A DNA stretch of 64,000 nucleotides, from the NCBI GenBank assembly GCA_014843695.1, contig CM026386.1:84681791-84745790 (forward strand). Direction: 5' to 3'. The DNA is from Archivesica marissinica. Lineage: Eukaryota; Mollusca; Bivalvia; Venerida; Vesicomyidae. Of the stretch, positions 1 through 11,467 are shown one piece after another. A program made the translations under genes and the position numbers. How positions within the stretch are numbered: the stretch's first letter is position 1; each line of letters opens with the position of its first letter. Below the pieces are notes generated by a model. That model had not been told where the DNA came from. It did no database searches and saw only the letters and a list, made by a program, of their open reading frames with translations.

Positions 1-1936
1 ACTGGCGGAATGATAGACGTCCGGAGTACTTGATCATTGCCTCATCCACCGAAGCTTCGAGAGAGAGTATGTAGACGTTCTGGAAGATAGCCAGGACCCT
101 ATCCATCAGTTCACGCACCTTATAGAGTCTGTCATAGCCATCCTGACCACGGGCAGGCTCAGCCAAACGATCGGATATGTGCAGGTACTGCATAATCTTT
201 TGGAATCGGTTGCACGTCATCGTCTTCTGGACTCCAGGATTTCCAATGTAGGGATCTGAAGACCAATACATGTCGGCTTCCGGCAATTGGTTTATTCCCA
301 TCAGGATATTGATACCCAGAAATGCTCTCGTCTCAGAAAGTGTGACCTCGGCCCAGTGGGGATCATCACCATCACGTCTTTGCTTCCAAATGGCATAGGT
401 GTTGGTGTGATGCACTATGGATGCGATCATTTCTAGTGGAAATATAAACAAGAAAAAATCCAGAGGTGTTGCACTGTCAACATCAAACTCCACTGGCAGA
501 TTTGGTCCTGGAGTCTCGGTAAAGTCATCAATCTGAAAGAATAATTTTTTAACTTGTTTAGATTTTGGTATATATAGGGCCTAAATTAAAATAGTGTTTG
601 TTTGATCTTTACCGCCCGCCTCAGTATTTTCCCGCCGACTCAAAAGTTTTTATTCCAATTTCAAAATAATAATTTTTTTTATTTTCCTTTGCGTTCCATA
701 TTTGTCAATTCGGTTCTTTTTCGCCCATTTCGGTTCTTTTTCGCCAATTGGAACCATTTACGATATCCGAATCATCAGAACGCTTTTGTGTGAACTGGCG
801 ACTATGCGTTTAATAAGCGTCTGTATAGTACAGTTTGTGATCGGAAAATAAAGACAGCATAATTTTGTGCATTTCCGTCACGCGAACAGAAGAACATGGC
901 ATATGTATGCTTATTTCAAACAATATCAGAAAGTTCTCTAGCACAATCACATGGAAAGCTGTCTTGTTGGATGTACTGGCAGACAAACCAATTAACACCG
1001 ACACGGTGACTGTCAACATCTCAAAGTCGGCAAACGCGAGTAATGTTTTTCACCCGGACATGAATGAACAAATCAGCATAGTTCAACAATTTGATGAAGG
1101 TTTAAAATTCGTTTCATTCCACCCTGTTTAAGGGATATTTTTACAGGACTCACGCTTGAGCATTATCATACACATTTGTATGTGTATTAAGGACCTCTCA
1201 ATTGTTATAATAATATCTTTTATACATAACAGCAATAGTTTAACAGTATTTTAATATTGCAATATAAATTGTACAGAATTTATTAATAGAAAAAAGATCA
1301 GATGCTTATATGCACATTCTTCTCCTGCAAAACGTATCACCAAATAAAGGTGTTATATACGAGTCTGCTAAAAATCATTAAAAAGTTATTTTTTAATCTC
1401 AAATAAAATAATTTACCTACTTACCTACCCATGTCCGAAATGTTGGGTAGGTAAAGATCAAACAAACAATATTTTAATTTAGGCCTAGATATAAATTTGG
1501 ATAGAAAATAAGTATTAATTTATGAATAAAACAATTCTAGAATTAATTTTATTTCAAAATTATCTATTGTTTTCATTGTAATTTTGTCAACATTTATTCC
1601 AATTACTTTCAGGGTTATATTATTTTTCAGTTTTTATTTTATTATTTCATTGTTTTAAGATTGGAAGAATAGTGTATTTATAATCAATTATTTTAATTTT
1701 ATAATTGAATACAATAGTCAAACTCTACCAATCACACCCACCCTCAGATCAGAATAGTTCCGTGTCCAACCGTCATCACGGACGGGACTGGCCCCAGGAT
1801 CAACCTGTTCATCTTCGTCGGAGCTGTCATCCGATGACTGCTCATGTACATACGGCACATCGATATCGGACTCACCAAAACCCGAAAAATCAGACTCATC
1901 GCCCGAGTCACTGTCAAAAGAAATACTGGTAGCCAT
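1..1936 (-). CDS. piggyBac-type transposase, N-terminal part, two exons, continues past the left edge
   Basis: Two exons can be read on the minus strand. Exon 1 is 1936-1742: Met, then a Ser/Asp/Glu-rich acidic segment (MATSISFDSDSGDESDF...) typical of piggyBac N-termini. It ends at a GTGGGT donor. Exon 2 starts at 532 after TTTCAG and is open to base 1. The junction is phase 0, giving about 65 + 177 residues without a stop. Exon 2 carries the family landmarks: the GINILMGINQLPEADMYWS stretch, TCNRFQKI, the GQDGYDRLYKVR stretch, and EASVDEAMIKY, which holds the first catalytic Asp of the DDD triad. The remaining catalytic residues lie outside the window. The reading frame is clean over everything visible, so this may be a recent element or a domesticated piggyBac-derived gene. 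The intron (1741-533) contains a separate inverted-repeat element. Confidence 0.8.
578..1485. mobile_element. Inverted-repeat element (35-bp terminal repeats) inside the piggyBac intron
   Basis: Bases 578-612 and 1451-1485 are inverted copies differing at one position (arm begins GGCCTAAATTAAAATA, inner end GATCTTTAC). They bound about 0.9 kb of AT-rich DNA with no recognisable protein. A second small inverted repeat (TTACCTACCCA / TGGGTAGGTAA) sits just inside the right arm. The structure fits a non-autonomous DNA transposon. No clear target duplication could be defined. Confidence 0.6.
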
Positions 1937-2479
1937 TAATTTCAAAATAACTACAAATGTAGTAAATATAAAAATAACTTGGAATAATTTAGAACAATCT
2001 AAGACTAAGCAGCGCTTTGGTGTTCTCACACGAACTGACATAATTTCCATAAATTCGATCATTTATTCCGAAGGGACAATATTGCCGACGGGTATCCTGT
2101 TTACTGCTTGGTGACAATTCGAGGGACCCGCTGATTGACTTACTTTGATCAGCAGATAATCCCCTCATAAACACATGTGACATCTGTGTTTTATTGCCCT
2201 GTGTACAATACCCCAAAGTAAACCGATCATGTATTGTTTTCACAGCTGCGATCACACAGGGCAGTGAACTATGACCTATGACGCGAGATTTATTAATACT
2301 GAAATACAATTCGTAGGTAGTTTTAAACTCACGACCTTGACAGTTGTTGAAGCACATGCTTGCTATACATATGTAAAAAATTTCCATTGAAAGTTAAATC
2401 TCGCGCACGCGTGAATAGCCTACTTACTTAGGAAAACCCATGCATCTTCATTCATTGTTTATTTTAAATTCTTCAATAG

Positions 2480-2732
2480 AAACAGTATGTTTTTTGGCCG
2501 GTAATCAATTTGTAAATGTTATATGTTGATATTAAACCGCTTCTCGGGAGTCCTTTTGCAATCGTGTGTTGTTGTGGGGCATTTAAAGTAGCAGGCGTAG
2601 AAAGGCGTATATATTGGGATAGTGTACATGTGTAGAATGGCGTATATATGGGGGAATCGGTACACTCGTAATAAGGCGTATTTATGGAGAGCGGACAGAG
2701 GTATAGAAAGGCGTATATATGGAGCATAGAGT
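2480..2732. repeat. Degenerate short repeat with GGCGTATATATGG motif
   Basis: Four diverged copies of a motif of the form (a/g)aaGGCGTATATATGG are spaced irregularly between about 2595 and 2730. They lie immediately after the point where the gag-like reading frame at 2733-4039 degenerates. No gene is visible here. Confidence 0.4.
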
Positions 2733-4039
2733 TAAACTGTACTGTGGATTCTCTTTTACCGATTGAATTTCTGACAACAAGTCTGCTAGTTCATACAGTT
2801 TGAGGTTGTCACTACATGTATTTGCTAATGTGGAAAACATGTCCAGCCTTTTTCTTAAAGCCTGTTCTACAATTTCTGGACGACCGTATCTGTCATCGAG
2901 TCTCTCCCAGAGACGTACTATACCTTTCGTTGGGTCATGTATGTTTGCAGCTCGAATACTTTGTGCATATGAAGTTGATTCTGCTCCTAACCACTTAAGG
3001 AAGTCAAATTGTTCTATATGTGATGCCTCAATCTCGTTCATAATTGAGCAAAAACTTGTTTTCCAGACCAAGTAATGCTCTGGATTGTCATTGAATTTGT
3101 TGAGACTAGAGGTTACAAGTTCTTTCTTCAGAAACTTAGAAAATATGTTTGCTGTTTGGTCATCAGGTAAAACTAGTGAATGTGTATGAAAAGTACCAAC
3201 TGCTGGGTGTGTACTCATAGGATTCATTGTTTGTGGCACAAATGACAAAACAGTAGGGTCTAACCCTGGATACTTATTTACTGGAGTACATGTCTTTACA
3301 TATTCAGCTGTTCTAACACTGGCCTGTACTGCTGGAATATGTACAATACTAACACTATCTGCCTGGGACTGTTCCAGGACATCTGCTTCTGCTTCAGTCG
3401 CATCAGCAATAAGTTCAAGTCTATATCTAGATTTGTTTTCAAACGTGATGCAGAAGCTGCGTTTATTTTCTCTTGCTCTTTTAGGTCAGCCTTTTGCCAT
3501 AAAAGCATTGCTTCCTGTTGTGCAAATTTAACCGTAGCTTTTGCTGCCTGTGCTTCAGCCTGTTTCAGAACTAACAACTTACGACTACTGGTCGACCGCC
3601 TTGAAGAACGACTAGAATTTGTCGAAACTTCTTTGTAATTGGACATTTTTAACAAACCTAACTCGTCAATAAAGTAGTAAGTACATTTACGATAATTCTC
3701 AACTGTCACCGATAGTTTTTCAGCTTCTGATAGACTTTCTTCAGTTCTTAAACCAACTAGATATATGTTGAATTCTGTTGCTATTTGATCAACTTTACTA
3801 AATTGTGAAATGATTTCTACTTTCAATAATTTCACATTAATTTTATCAACACTTGGAACAATAGGTTTCTGAATAATAGTGTCAACAATGTCCCAAGCCT
3901 TCTTCAAATTTCTCAAAAAACTTGCCACTTTTGAGTCATAGATTGCCATGGTCAAATGTCTTACTCTTTTGTGTCCCTCAGACATCAATATATTTATATA
4001 TGTTTTCATTAAAGTCCACACGTGAATTTGCTTCTTCAC
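2733..4039 (-). pseudogene. Bel/Pao-type retrotransposon gag remnant (DUF1759-like)
   Basis: Two overlapping minus-strand frames together give one gag-like protein. The upstream part (4039 to about 3433) has a helical N-terminus, a Ser/Arg-rich spacer (NSSRSSRRSTSSRK) and a charged Ala/Gln-rich coiled-coil (AEAQAAKATVKFAQQEAML). A frameshift near 3433 moves the frame to the downstream part. That part carries KFLKKELVTSSLNKFNDNP, YLVWKTSF and LWERLDDRYGRPEIVEQAL, the pattern of the DUF1759 region of Bel/Pao gag proteins. Coding similarity fades at about 2733. No protease, RT, integrase or LTR was found nearby. Family assignment is from memory of the motif pattern. Confidence 0.6.
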
Positions 4040-5170
4040 TCTGTACTGGATTCTATATACATATACTTAGCTGTACTGTGTCTTCTTACTGAAGTCTTCA
4101 TAGCCCAGAAGTCTTTTTACTATTATGTGATCAGGGTCTGGCTGCCCTTTGACACATAGCAAACCATCACAGCCAACAAACAAACAACCAATCTGCTTTA
4201 TGGATTTTATTCGTTACTGTGACATGGAGCAGTAAAAAGCTGAAATTAACAGAAAGACTTCTAATAGAAATAAATCCATAATACAATATGACCGTCTACA
4301 GTTGAACTCGTGTTCCTTAATCTCACAGCTCTACAGATAAGTCTCGTTTTATAACAAAATCTGCAAGAATCATCCTTTAACAAATTCTATTTAGACCGGT
4401 TATCTCCCAAATATTTACAGACTCCACTGTATATAGTGTAAAGTGCATGACTATCGACAAGAGACTAAACTGTAGGCAGTTTTAATATTGCAGGCCATTA
4501 GCATTCAATTTACACAACAACAATAGGTAAATTACACATATTACAGCATGTGTATGTTCTCTTTTATACTAGCACATATTGTACTCGTACTGTCGTAGAA
4601 GAAATAACACAAATTAGATAGACAGGTACATGTATGGTTTTGTACATGGACTGACAAAACATTACCAATTATATTAGGCCTTTCGGAACAACCGTAGTTA
4701 CAAGTATTTTATAAATAAACATACATTTCAAGTAATACTACACCACAAATGTCATTTAACATTGTGAAAGTTGTTATGTTTTGGTTCAAACTCACTTGAG
4801 TACGAAATAGCCTTTGTTGCACACTACTCGAGTCAAACGTTAGTAATGGGCTCCATACAACAAAACAATGTGAATTACATATAATGATCTATTAAATAAG
4901 GGTGTACTTACACTATGGCAGGGCATAGACAGGCATACACAACTAATCTTTTAATGACCTTGTTGCCTTGTGGTTATCAAACATGGCTGTGTTCTTTTTC
5001 TGCACAGAACCGAATGCAACAACATTAAGCAACAAGAAACTATTAGCCGCAAGATACAAAAATATCAATATAAAACAATCGAAGCTGGAGGCACAACACT
5101 AACAGTTCAAATAAGTGATTTCTAGAGATGTGTAAAGTAGCTGGCTGGATAGTGAATAATCACTATGTTG
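4040..5170. other. No gene seen
   Basis: AT-rich sequence with stops in all frames. It could hold the 5' untranslated region or LTR of the adjacent Bel/Pao remnant, but no direct repeat was found to support this. Confidence 0.5.
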
Positions 5171-5177
5171 GAATTAA

Positions 5178-5461
5178 TTCCAATTTAAAGTTCAAAGCTC
5201 TGTTGGAATACTAACCCAATGGCCAGAAAACCTAATCCCCAATAATGTGATAATGCTGTCCAATCATGCTGTGTGTGGCGTGGCGCCATCTTGCTGCAGA
5301 ATGCCGCCTCCTCCAGGAAAGTTCTCGTTGAAGAACGGCACAACTGGTTTTGATGCATCATTGATATAAACATTTGCATTTACGTTTCTCTGGAAAATTA
5401 CCAGCAGTGTTCTGTGAAACTGCGCATAACACCTGCCCAAAAGAGGAGACCCAGCCAGCAA
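5178..5461 (-). pseudogene. Tc1/mariner-like transposase scrap
   Basis: The minus strand reads VYINDASKPVVPFFNENF followed by LQQDGATPHTA. This is the segment around the second catalytic Asp of Tc1/mariner and IS630-type DDE transposases (typical form QDNAPPHTA). The frame is lost soon after, and the upstream catalytic Asp is not visible. It stops abruptly at a patch of GGCCCGATGT-type repeats (5462-5660), so it is a small, old fragment. Confidence 0.6.
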
Positions 5462-5665
5462 GCCTATATCGGCCCAACATCAGGCTGATGTCGGCTATAT
5501 TGGCCCGAGATCGGCTTTTAAGTCGTTCCGACATCAGCCCGTCTTGATTTTGCAACACGGCTCCACATCGGCCCGACATCATTTTTCGACATCGGCCCGA
5601 TGTCTATACGATGTAAATCCGATATAGATATCGGTCGGATGTAAATCCGTCGGATGCCCAGTGAG
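5462..5665. repeat. Cluster of GGCCCGATGT-type direct and inverted motifs
   Basis: Roughly 200 bp built from short related words: CGGCCCAACATC, CTGATGTCGGC, TTGGCCCGAGATCGG, CATCGGCCCGACATC, CATCGGCCCGATGTC. They occur in both orientations, so much of the stretch can fold on itself. It is clearly richer in G+C than its surroundings. It resembles end structures of small DNA transposons, but no ends could be defined. Confidence 0.5.
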
Positions 5666-6064
5666 CCGACATGATCTCTGACTGATGTTTGATAGAGAAA
5701 TTCTCGGAGAAGTCTTCTTGAATGATGACTTCACCAGGTTTGATTGTCCCTTTCAAACACTGCCAATTCCACATGCTGGCGACGCTCATCGTACACGTGT
5801 CGAGAAAATCGATTGAGCTGACTTTTCAGTTCGGTACTGGCGCTTTCAAGATCCGAGTTGATCCGAGTTTTTACGGTTTTGCCATTCTGAGTTGTCCATT
5901 GGTAGTAGGACACGGGTGATGTGGCGATCTTCAACTCCACACATAGGACACTTTCGATCGACACAGTCAATGTTTGCAAGGTCACACAGTAAGTTCCACA
6001 ACTTGGACTGGATCACACGGAATGGCGGGTACGATTTTGTGAAGACCAGTCGCAAGCAATGCAC
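5604..6064 (-). pseudogene. Transposase-like family with DFSENF / SAHWAS motif, frameshifted
   Basis: Three minus-strand frames follow one another. The first (6064 to about 5930) has a Cys pattern CDLANIDCVDRKCPMCG. The second (about 5950-5740) contains a helical stretch ending SRHVYDERRQHVELAVF. The third (5789-5604) reads KPGEVIIQEDFSENF, then KHQSEIMSAHWAS. A DFSEN-type motif followed by EIxSAHW recurs in uncharacterised transposon-encoded proteins of marine invertebrates. I recognise the pattern but not a named family. At least two frameshifts make it a pseudogene. The 3' part overlaps the GGCCCGATGT patch. Confidence 0.5.
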
Positions 6065-6486
6065 TGTTCTGATGGTACTTGCACATACACACTTCTTGGT
6101 CCTGATTTGTCATCGGTTTCACGTAAGGTGTACTCGATATACATAAAAGTCATAAGTATATATGCAAATTGCCGCATGTATCGGACTGAAAGTTAATTTC
6201 TAGGACCACTGATTGATAGTCTGTATAAAGCTGCTTGACCATCAGAGTAACATACCTGGAATTAAGATATAGCGGTTAGCTATGTAATAATGTATTTGTT
6301 GCCATAAGTTTAAGTGGTGCATTTATAAATCGAAATATGGATATATAACCCACAGACTCTTTGCTATATGCCAGAATAACGCATTCACATTAATATAATG
6401 ATATGCACATTATTTACTGTATATAATAATGTCTTGGCTTTAAATACTGAAATTTATACATATCTGAGATCATAGATCCTTAGCGA

Positions 6487-6657
6487 ACGAGACCGTGGCT
6501 GCACGTAGGTTGTTGAACAATTTTCTGTTCCCCAGTGACGACAAATGTGTACCGTCGGCTGCATACACGTCTCCTGGCAGGATCTCGACCAGAAACCTTT
6601 CAGTCTCCAGAGGGCAAACAGCTATGTGCCCAAAGGCAAAAACTTTGTTTCCTGGTT
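6487..6657 (-). pseudogene. SGNH-hydrolase C-terminal scrap
   Basis: The minus strand reads continuously from about 6657 to 6487: GNKVFAFGHIAVCPLETERF, then DVYAADGTHLSSLGNRKLF. The DGTHLSxLGN block is the C-terminal Asp-x-x-His (block V) signature of SGNH/GDSL hydrolases. No N-terminal GDS block is visible. Ngaro/DIRS-type retroelements often encode such a hydrolase, and a DIRS/Ngaro-like gag lies about 3 kb away on the same strand, so it may be a remnant of such an element (inference). Confidence 0.45.
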
Positions 6658-6853
6658 GGGGAGGGGGGGGGGAGAGGTGGAAAAAATCCGAATTGAAAAA
6701 TAAAATTCTACCAGAGTGTGCCTAATCACTGCTCATATTATGCAGTAGTATTGATGAGCCTTGTGAATCTTTTCTAAATAATTTGGGATATAAGTATTTT
6801 TCCACTGGCATGGGTCCTGTTCCCAAAATCTCGAAGGAAAGCTAGTGGTTTAA

Positions 6854-7062
6854 CTATTTCACTCCTATGTTTCGGAGATGGAATCTTCCATATTCAATTT
6901 CAGACAGCATCAGAACACCACAAAATGAAATTCAGGCAAGGTAATATTGTACATTCTTGTAAACAGTGCAGATCCAGATGAGACGGCTCGCTAGGAGCCG
7001 GCTCATCTGGATCTACACTGTTTGCACATGGGCCTCTACAGAGGTTTGTGGGGTTGAAAGAG
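6854..7062. mobile_element. Small TTAA-flanked inverted-repeat element (MITE)
   Basis: TTAA (6850-6853 and 7063-7066) flanks ends CTATTTCACTCC and, inverted, CTCTTTCAACCC (9 of 12 match). The interior contains a strong palindrome around 6966-7015 (ATCCAGATGAG ... CTCATCTGGAT). TTAA duplication and CTCTTTCA ends fit a non-autonomous piggyBac-type element. Related copies are at 42961-43198 and, partial, near 11150-11318 and 48661-48740. Confidence 0.6.
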
Positions 7063-7395
7063 TTAAAATACTACATTTTATACTACTGTGCTATCAAAAC
7101 ATGTTTATCTAAATAAGACAAATATTGAAAATCAGCAGACGACACTTCTTTTTCAGCATTGTAAGGGTTAATTAAACTCAATCTGAATAACTTTAATTAA
7201 TCCTCTGACAACACCGTCTTGAATTAGATTGTTTTCTATTTATCCTTCACAAATTGGATAATGCTGCGCACATTTAACAATTGCAATTTAACAATCTACT
7301 TAACAGTAACACCACCGGCCCTATCCTTGATATAAGGCTTCCATATTGGGCAAATGGCACCGGCATTGGTAATTGCTTCAGTAGAGGCGAAATCA

Positions 7396-8433
7396 CTAAT
7401 CACTATGTGTGCACTTTCTGGTAGTTATCGGTCTTGGCGCAGGGCATACGACGTCTCGAACATCTTCGCGACAAAATGGCCGGATCTTATTGAACAAATA
7501 TGTGGTTCGTGCCGGATCCATCGGTGGCATGCGAATTTGATTTGTTCGTTCGGCGGGTGGCAATATATCTGGTCGCTTCAATAGCTGGAATGAGGACTCG
7601 GGGCTGTCCTCATACTGCCTCATAAACACAACGCCAGGACTCTTCGCGTCAAATCGGTAGTGTTGATATGACTTTACACCAGGCATGGGCCTGAAGAATG
7701 GCTCCAGGAAGGTAGACCACTCTCTGGTGGGCACGTTCTGCTTCCCAGATTCAGTTCCCACAAACTGTGGAATGTTCGCACCTGTTACTGTGCTGTCTCG
7801 CACCACCATCTCCATATCAGCAAGACACGAGACAGGTGTCCTATACTTCTGCTTAAGGAGGCCGAAGCACCAATCGGGGGCGAATTTGGTGTGTCCTGTT
7901 ATCAGGAAATGTATCGATATGGACGAATGTCGCATGTGGAGTGTCCGCCAGCATAAATACCACAGCATGAATTTGTTTTTATTTTGTCCCGAACAGTTGT
8001 CCGCATGTAGATTTACATCAGTTTCTCCTAGACCATACTTCATAAAGAAATAATCCAAGTAAGAGATCACACTGTTTGATCCCTTACCAACACTTGAGCC
8101 CTCGTCCACCAGAAAGTTCACTTGTTTTGGGACACCTTCACAGCATACACCAAATATTGCACATTACCGTGGTGTGAGGAAATATATCGGGCCAGGCTGC
8201 AAAGGGTCATTTGGGTAGAACACTTGTTGGGCAAAGTCAAAGCTATAATGAGATGTAATGTTCCTGGATTTTTCTTCATTTTCTCCGAGGTCGAGCTTCT
8301 CTATGGCGACAATATCTTTCAATGCTGTTACCATGGAATTGTAGTAGGTCCGTTCTAACTTGACGACCCGCAAGTGTTCCTCTTGCTCCCGCAGCGTTTC
8401 TGTTTTCAGCTCCTCGGAAAGGTTGGCTGACCT
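7396..8433 (-). pseudogene. Uncharacterised RNase H-like transposon protein (HADNCSGQNKN family), one in-frame stop
   Basis: A single minus-strand frame runs from about 8433 (after a TTCCAG acceptor-like site) to the stop at 7396. It is broken only by a TAA at 8164-8166. Upstream of the stop there is a charged helix (ELKTETLREQEEHLRVVKLE). Downstream come the motifs NFLVDEGSSVGKGSNSVISY, LHADNCSGQNKNKFMLWYL, HFLITGHTKFAPDWCFGLLK and MPGVKSYQHYRFD. The pattern of acidic residues (DEG..., HADNC...) recalls RNase H-fold transposase cores. Proteins with HADNC-GQNKN occur widely in invertebrate genomes as DUF-type proteins. The family name (possibly DUF7869) is from memory and uncertain. One nonsense codon in about 345 makes this a young pseudogene or a polymorphic allele. 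Confidence 0.55.
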
Positions 8434-8445
8434 GCTGGAACATAA

Positions 8446-8466
8446 TTATATATATATATATATATA
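8446..8466. repeat. AT dinucleotide microsatellite
   Basis: Ten to eleven TA units in a row just upstream of the coding part of the preceding pseudogene. Confidence 0.9.
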
Positions 8467-9119
8467 CGTTGAAGGATCATCGAAAGTATGCTAAATCGGA
8501 CAAATCCACACAAGTTGTCAACACAAAACGTGATTAGCTAAACATGGTGAAATTGTGCAAGTTTGGTGTCTGTGGCTAGATAGACCAAACAATTTAGCTA
8601 AAATATTGATGCCACCAACATTGATGCTGCCGGAATTGTGACTGCTGTGTCTCACTTTCAACTAAAGAGATAACTTTGTTATAAATGTTTACACAATAGC
8701 TACTTTTATGTGGATTGTTACCGCCTTTCAATGTAACTTCAACATGTGAGGTACGTGTGAGCTTGAGTGATTTAAAGTCATTCAGAATCAGTCTACATGC
8801 ATGTCAGGATTTTTTTTACAAACTTTAAAGGTTTAAACAAAGTGTATTTTTATCAAACTGGATTGACTGTATCGCGTTTTACATGTACGGCCAATTAACG
8901 CTTTCAACATGACATACCTCTTTAGCGACCTATTTGCAAACAGTGTAGATGCACAGGAAAGGACCAGAAACCCGCCTCCACCTTTTGCACCGAAGTGGAC
9001 GCCTGTTGATGTGCCTACCACAGTGGCTGTACCCAGTGCCAGGTACCAGTGTGTACCAAGTGTGTTGCTGAACACATACTTACTTAGTGCAGTCTGACAG
9101 TGCTTACGACAAACAGACA

Positions 9120-9720
9120 ACAATCAAACAGATGTAGACATGTATAGTTCAGGAACAAATAAAAAATACCAACAAAAAAACAATAACAAAAAATATTCAA
9201 TGATATTTAAGTTTTAAATAAAATAATTTCATTTGGACACTAACCCAGCTATTATATATTATAAAATATGGAATACCAGCAGAATAAACAGAAGAAGACC
9301 TGTGTATATAGTGTGAATACCAGTGTAGTGTTTTGTGTTGTTTTTTTATCTCAGAAGTTCTTTCCAAATTGGAGAGGCAGTGGTTTTATTCAAAAATTCA
9401 TATCTTTGGAAATATATGGAATAATTTAATTTTTTTTGGGTGCTTTTGTAATGCTTAAAATTGTGCATAATCCATACATTGGATTATATTCTTTATGTTG
9501 GATGGTAATACCAGTAATAAAGCCTGAAGACGGGGGTAGCATTTTCGTTGTGGCCCAAATTTAATGTTACCCAATGTTTTTACTAATATTCCTTTTTATT
9601 GTGCATGCAAAATTTTATTATGTTATATGCATGATATGAAGAATTTTATTACCTTTCCAAAAATATATAGTTATATGGGTGTTGTGTTTATGAAGCATAA
9701 TAAACAGCATATGCATTTAA
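9120..9720. other. No gene seen
   Basis: AT-rich, A- and T-runs, no credible reading frame or repeat on either strand. Confidence 0.5.
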
Positions 9721-9789
9721 ATATAACTACCATCAAAACAAAAGTGGATTAACAGATTTCTGATAAAATGTCCAGATATTCTGAGGTCC

Positions 9790-10936
9790 TTATCTGAAAG
9801 GGGTCCAGAATACAAAGGGTTAATGTCCTCGAACCTAACCGACTGCTTCCAAATGTATTTATTGACATTTCTCAGATCTAAAATTAGCCTTTTCTTGCTT
9901 GAACTATGCACAGAAACGGTCAATGGATTTACTACATAGGGTTGTACATCACATTTTTCTATTAAATGCCTATCTAATAAATCTGAAATGGCTTCTTCGA
10001 CGAATTCTGCCTCTAACAAGGATGACTTATTATTTCTACAATATGTTTTCGGAGGCGTAGAATATAACGGAATTTTATAACCATTTTGGATTACGTCTAA
10101 TATAAAATCTGATGAACCAATGTTTTTCCAAAATTGAATATTTTCCCTCGTACAATAATATGTTTCTGTCCTTGTTCATACTCATAATAATCGTGAATAA
10201 ATAATTCATAGTCAAATAAATACTCATCTTTTAACAAATCTCCAACGTTCTCAGATTCAGACTTCCGGTTTCCCCCCGAACTGGTTCCCGGCTGCACCGA
10301 AGGGTTTTTGCACACGTGGACAGTATCTGCGGATGTGTCCACCGTCTCCACAGGCGTAGCAGGGTCCCGGGGTGGAACGAAATGAAGCGTTGTTGTTGCT
10401 GAAAGGAGTGAAGCCTCGAAACCCTCTAGACGAACCCATATTCGACATGGACCAATGACTTGAAGAAGCACGCCCAGTGCTGCTACTACGCCCAGCAGCA
10501 GACCGCTCTTTACTTGATTCTCTCTTCCTCTTAAGCGCTCTACTCTCCGCTTTATTAATCCTCGACTCATCTTCGGAATCACTTGCTATCGGATTACTTT
10601 CATACTGTTTTACAGTTTCCCAGCCTCCGCTGGATGTGTCCGCCAGCCGTATCAGTTTGTTCCTGCGTTTAAGTTTCTTCTGCACCTCCTCAACACAACT
10701 TATCATTCGACGTCGCCCATAGCAACTGTGTTATGCCGTCATAAATTTCTTCATTAAAGTCAAATTGCACTTTATTTCCGTTGTACTTCCAGCTAATGTC
10801 TTCTGCACTTCACTAGAAACCCTCTCTGAACTGCCTTGAACCTCTTGTCTTAAGTTGCGAACTTCTGTTGTCTCATTTCATTAAATAAATCCTTTAAAGT
10901 TAAGTCATCTTCATTTTTCTCATTATGATCTGCCAT
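9790..10936 (-). pseudogene. DIRS/Ngaro-like retroelement: gag with CCHC knuckle and start of reverse transcriptase
   Basis: ATG at 10936-10934 opens MADHNEKNEDDLTLKDLF. Successive frames then give an Asn/Glu-rich helix, a KRRNKLIRLADTSSGGWETV segment, an acidic/basic linker (SDSEDESRINKAESRALK), and one zinc knuckle CYACGDGGHIRRYC (C-x2-C-x4-H-x4-C). After about 10280 comes EYEQGQKHIIVRGKI, then the RT entry region: NGYKIPLYSTPP, EAEFVEEAISDLLDRHLIE, VVNPLTVSV and KKRLILDLRNVNKYIWKQSV. This combination (gag ending in the GGW and SEDE blocks, RT with a VVNPLSVS-LILDLR-VNKY pattern) is the one I know from tyrosine-recombinase retroelements. At least three frameshifts occur, and the RT is lost after about 9790 before the YxDD box. 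No recombinase gene is visible. Confidence 0.6.
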
Positions 10937-11149
10937 TTCTTATCGCTGAATAACAAGCATACATGTACCGCACTGTGTAATAAAAATTCAACAGTCCGCT
11001 CGGTTGGGTCTCGCAAAGCTGAATGACAATACCACGGTAATCCCTGCGCTACCCTGCGCTATAACAATAGCGCGAAAATCATTTACCTGTGACTTATCTT
11101 ACACACAAGAGAAAATAGTTTTCTTTTAATTAGTGAACTCAAACTCAGA

Positions 11150-11318
11150 AAACTATATATCTGATCAGACTCTATGCTGTTTGCTATTCAGATATTGGAG
11201 CCAAAACACTGGGCATAATAGCAAAAAACATAGATCTTGATCAGTGTTACGCCGTGGCTGATCTGTATCTATGTTGCTTGCACATTCCTTCAAATTTATT
11301 CAGCAGTGAAAGTGTTAA
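11150..11318. repeat. Partial copy of the TTAA/CTCTTTCA element family
   Basis: Contains ATAGATCTTGATCAG...GCTGATCTGTATCTATGTTG and ends GTGAAAGTG-TTAA, matching the right end of the elements at 6854-7062 and 42961-43198. The left end could not be placed. Confidence 0.4.
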
Positions 11319-11467
11319 TGTTAATATAGTAAATTTATTAATGACTAGAACATTATTTGTAAGCAATTATGGAATGATCAGCAAAATAAAACATATTCAT
11401 AATTGAAGTTCACTCGACTTTAAAGGCACTGGTACAACATAACAGTTTCAGCATTATAGGCCAACAC

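Noticed and set aside
602..1131. Small plus-strand frames inside the inverted-repeat element
   Set aside because: Short, no recognisable domain, and codon use follows base composition.
8909..9097. Cys-rich words on the plus strand (CTQCQVPVCTKC in one frame) as a piggyBac C-terminal finger
   Set aside because: The surrounding sequence does not stay in frame, no catalytic part is nearby on that strand, and a chance match cannot be excluded.
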